NCBI GenBank assembly: GCA_002429165.1
Contig: DIYV01000144.1
Span: 8,711 to 15,653, forward strand
Source: Gallionella sp. UBA6045
GTDB taxonomy: Bacteria > Pseudomonadota > Gammaproteobacteria > Burkholderiales > Gallionellaceae
Direction of reading: 5' to 3'
Length of the DNA stretch: 6,943 bases
Shown piece after piece: positions 6,204-6,943 of the stretch. Position numbers and translations under genes: made by a program. A model generated the notes under the pieces. That model saw nothing but the letters and a program-made list of their open reading frames with translations, had not been told where the DNA came from and searched no databases. Positions within the stretch are counted from its first letter, which is position 1; each line of letters begins with the position of its first letter.

Positions 6204-6943
6204 TCACTTTCGAGATCGTTCGGCACGCGCAATCTTTTTCAGTGCTTCGGCAATCACACTGCGTGGCGCGGCGATATTCATGCGCATAAAGCCGCTTCCC
6301 TGTTCACCGAAAATTATTCCGGGGCTCAAGCCCACTCCGGCCTGCTGGACAAAGAACTGCTTGAGTTGCTGATCGTTCAGCCCCATCGCCCGGCAGTCCA
6401 GCCACAGCAGATACGTGCCCTCAGGTTCTATCAGTTTGATCAACGGCAAATGCTGCTGTAGAAACGTGCGCACAAACTGATAGGTTGCCTCGAGATAATC
6501 GAGCAAATCATCCAGCCACGGTGCACCCTCACGATAAGCGGCCTCGCACGCCACAATGCTGAACGGATTTGCCGCGCCTACATGCAGCGTGCCAAAAGCT
6601 TTTGCTATCGCAGTGCGGTCTTCTTCATCCGGCACGATCAGCGCAGAGAGTGCCAGCCCCGGAATATTGAAAGCCTTGCTGGGTGCAACGGCCGTGATGA
6701 CCTTCACTGCGCCATCGTTCAGCCTGGCCAGGGGGTATGATGCCTGCCGGGATAAAGCAGGTCGGCGTGGACCTCATCCGATACCACTGTGACATCGTGG
6801 CGCTCACAGATTTCGAGCAGCGCCTGCAATTCATCCTCCTGCCACACCCTGCCGACGGGATTGTGCGGAGAACACAGCAGCAATAGCCGCGCACCTTCAG
6901 TCGCCACCAGCTCGAAATGATCGAGGTCGAAGCCCGAGCCACC
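6204..6943 (-). pseudogene. PatB/MalY-type PLP-dependent C-S lyase (aminotransferase class I/II), frameshifted and 5'-truncated
   Basis: C-terminal part (roughly 245 residues) of a fold-type I PLP enzyme of the cystathionine beta-lyase MalY/PatB group, which cleaves C-S bonds of cysteine conjugates. Read leftward from the window edge, the upstream frame shows CSPHNPVGRVW (PLP-contact Asn; PHNPVG at 6851-6868) and VVSDEVHADLLYPG (Asp and His of the cofactor site; 6761-6781). It then runs into a TGA at 6719-6721. The downstream frame carries APSKAFNIPGL with the Schiff-base Lys (codon 6675-6677) and FMRMNIAAPRS with the carboxylate-binding Arg, ending at the TGA at 6204-6206. Adding one G to the plus-strand GGGGG run at 6731-6735 gives a continuous HHTPLARLNDGAVKVITAV. 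All visible catalytic motifs are intact, so this is either a recent mutation or a sequencing error. The N-terminus lies outside the window. Confidence 0.85.

Overview
The window looks like a chromosomal segment of a Gram-negative proteobacterium. The MscL, the acylphosphatase and the ergothioneine enzymes all have a beta/gammaproteobacterial character, and a betaproteobacterium is my best guess, made without any search. There are no rRNA or tRNA genes, IS elements or CRISPR arrays. Eight genes lie on the plus strand, the first cut by the left edge. One gene on the minus strand is cut by the right edge and also carries a frameshift.

Left part (1-2576): a 5'-truncated NRAMP-family (SLC11) metal transporter with an altered TM6 metal-site motif (Ser-Pro-Tyr instead of Met-Pro-His). 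After 174 bp without a gene comes a tight three-gene unit: mscL (mechanosensitive channel), acyP (acylphosphatase) and a membrane-anchored TlpA/ScsD-like thioredoxin-fold protein with a Trp-Cys-Pro-Ile-Cys active site. The gaps inside this unit are only 12 bp and 2 bp.

Central part (2577-6194): a 200-bp intergenic region with a perfect 12-bp inverted repeat leads into a compact four-gene unit: DUF427 protein, egtB, egtD and an EamA/DMT transporter. The junctions are a 3-bp gap, a 1-base TGATG overlap and an 11-bp gap. EgtD trimethylates histidine to hercynine, and EgtB is the non-heme iron sulfoxide synthase that joins hercynine to a thiol. EgtB lacks the residues expected for gamma-glutamylcysteine binding and has a tandem Tyr pair (residues 88-89), so it probably uses free cysteine directly. 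This fits the absence of egtA and egtC here. The DUF427 protein and the DMT transporter are the least explained members and are candidate accessory and transport functions for ergothioneine.

Right part (6204-6943): a convergent PatB/MalY-type PLP-dependent C-S lyase, read from the minus strand. Its reading frame is broken by one missing base in a homopolymer run at 6731-6735. Ergothioneine synthesis still needs a PLP-dependent C-S lyase step (EgtE), and no classical EgtE is visible. This neighbour is therefore a tempting but unproven candidate for that step, provided the frameshift is a sequencing error.
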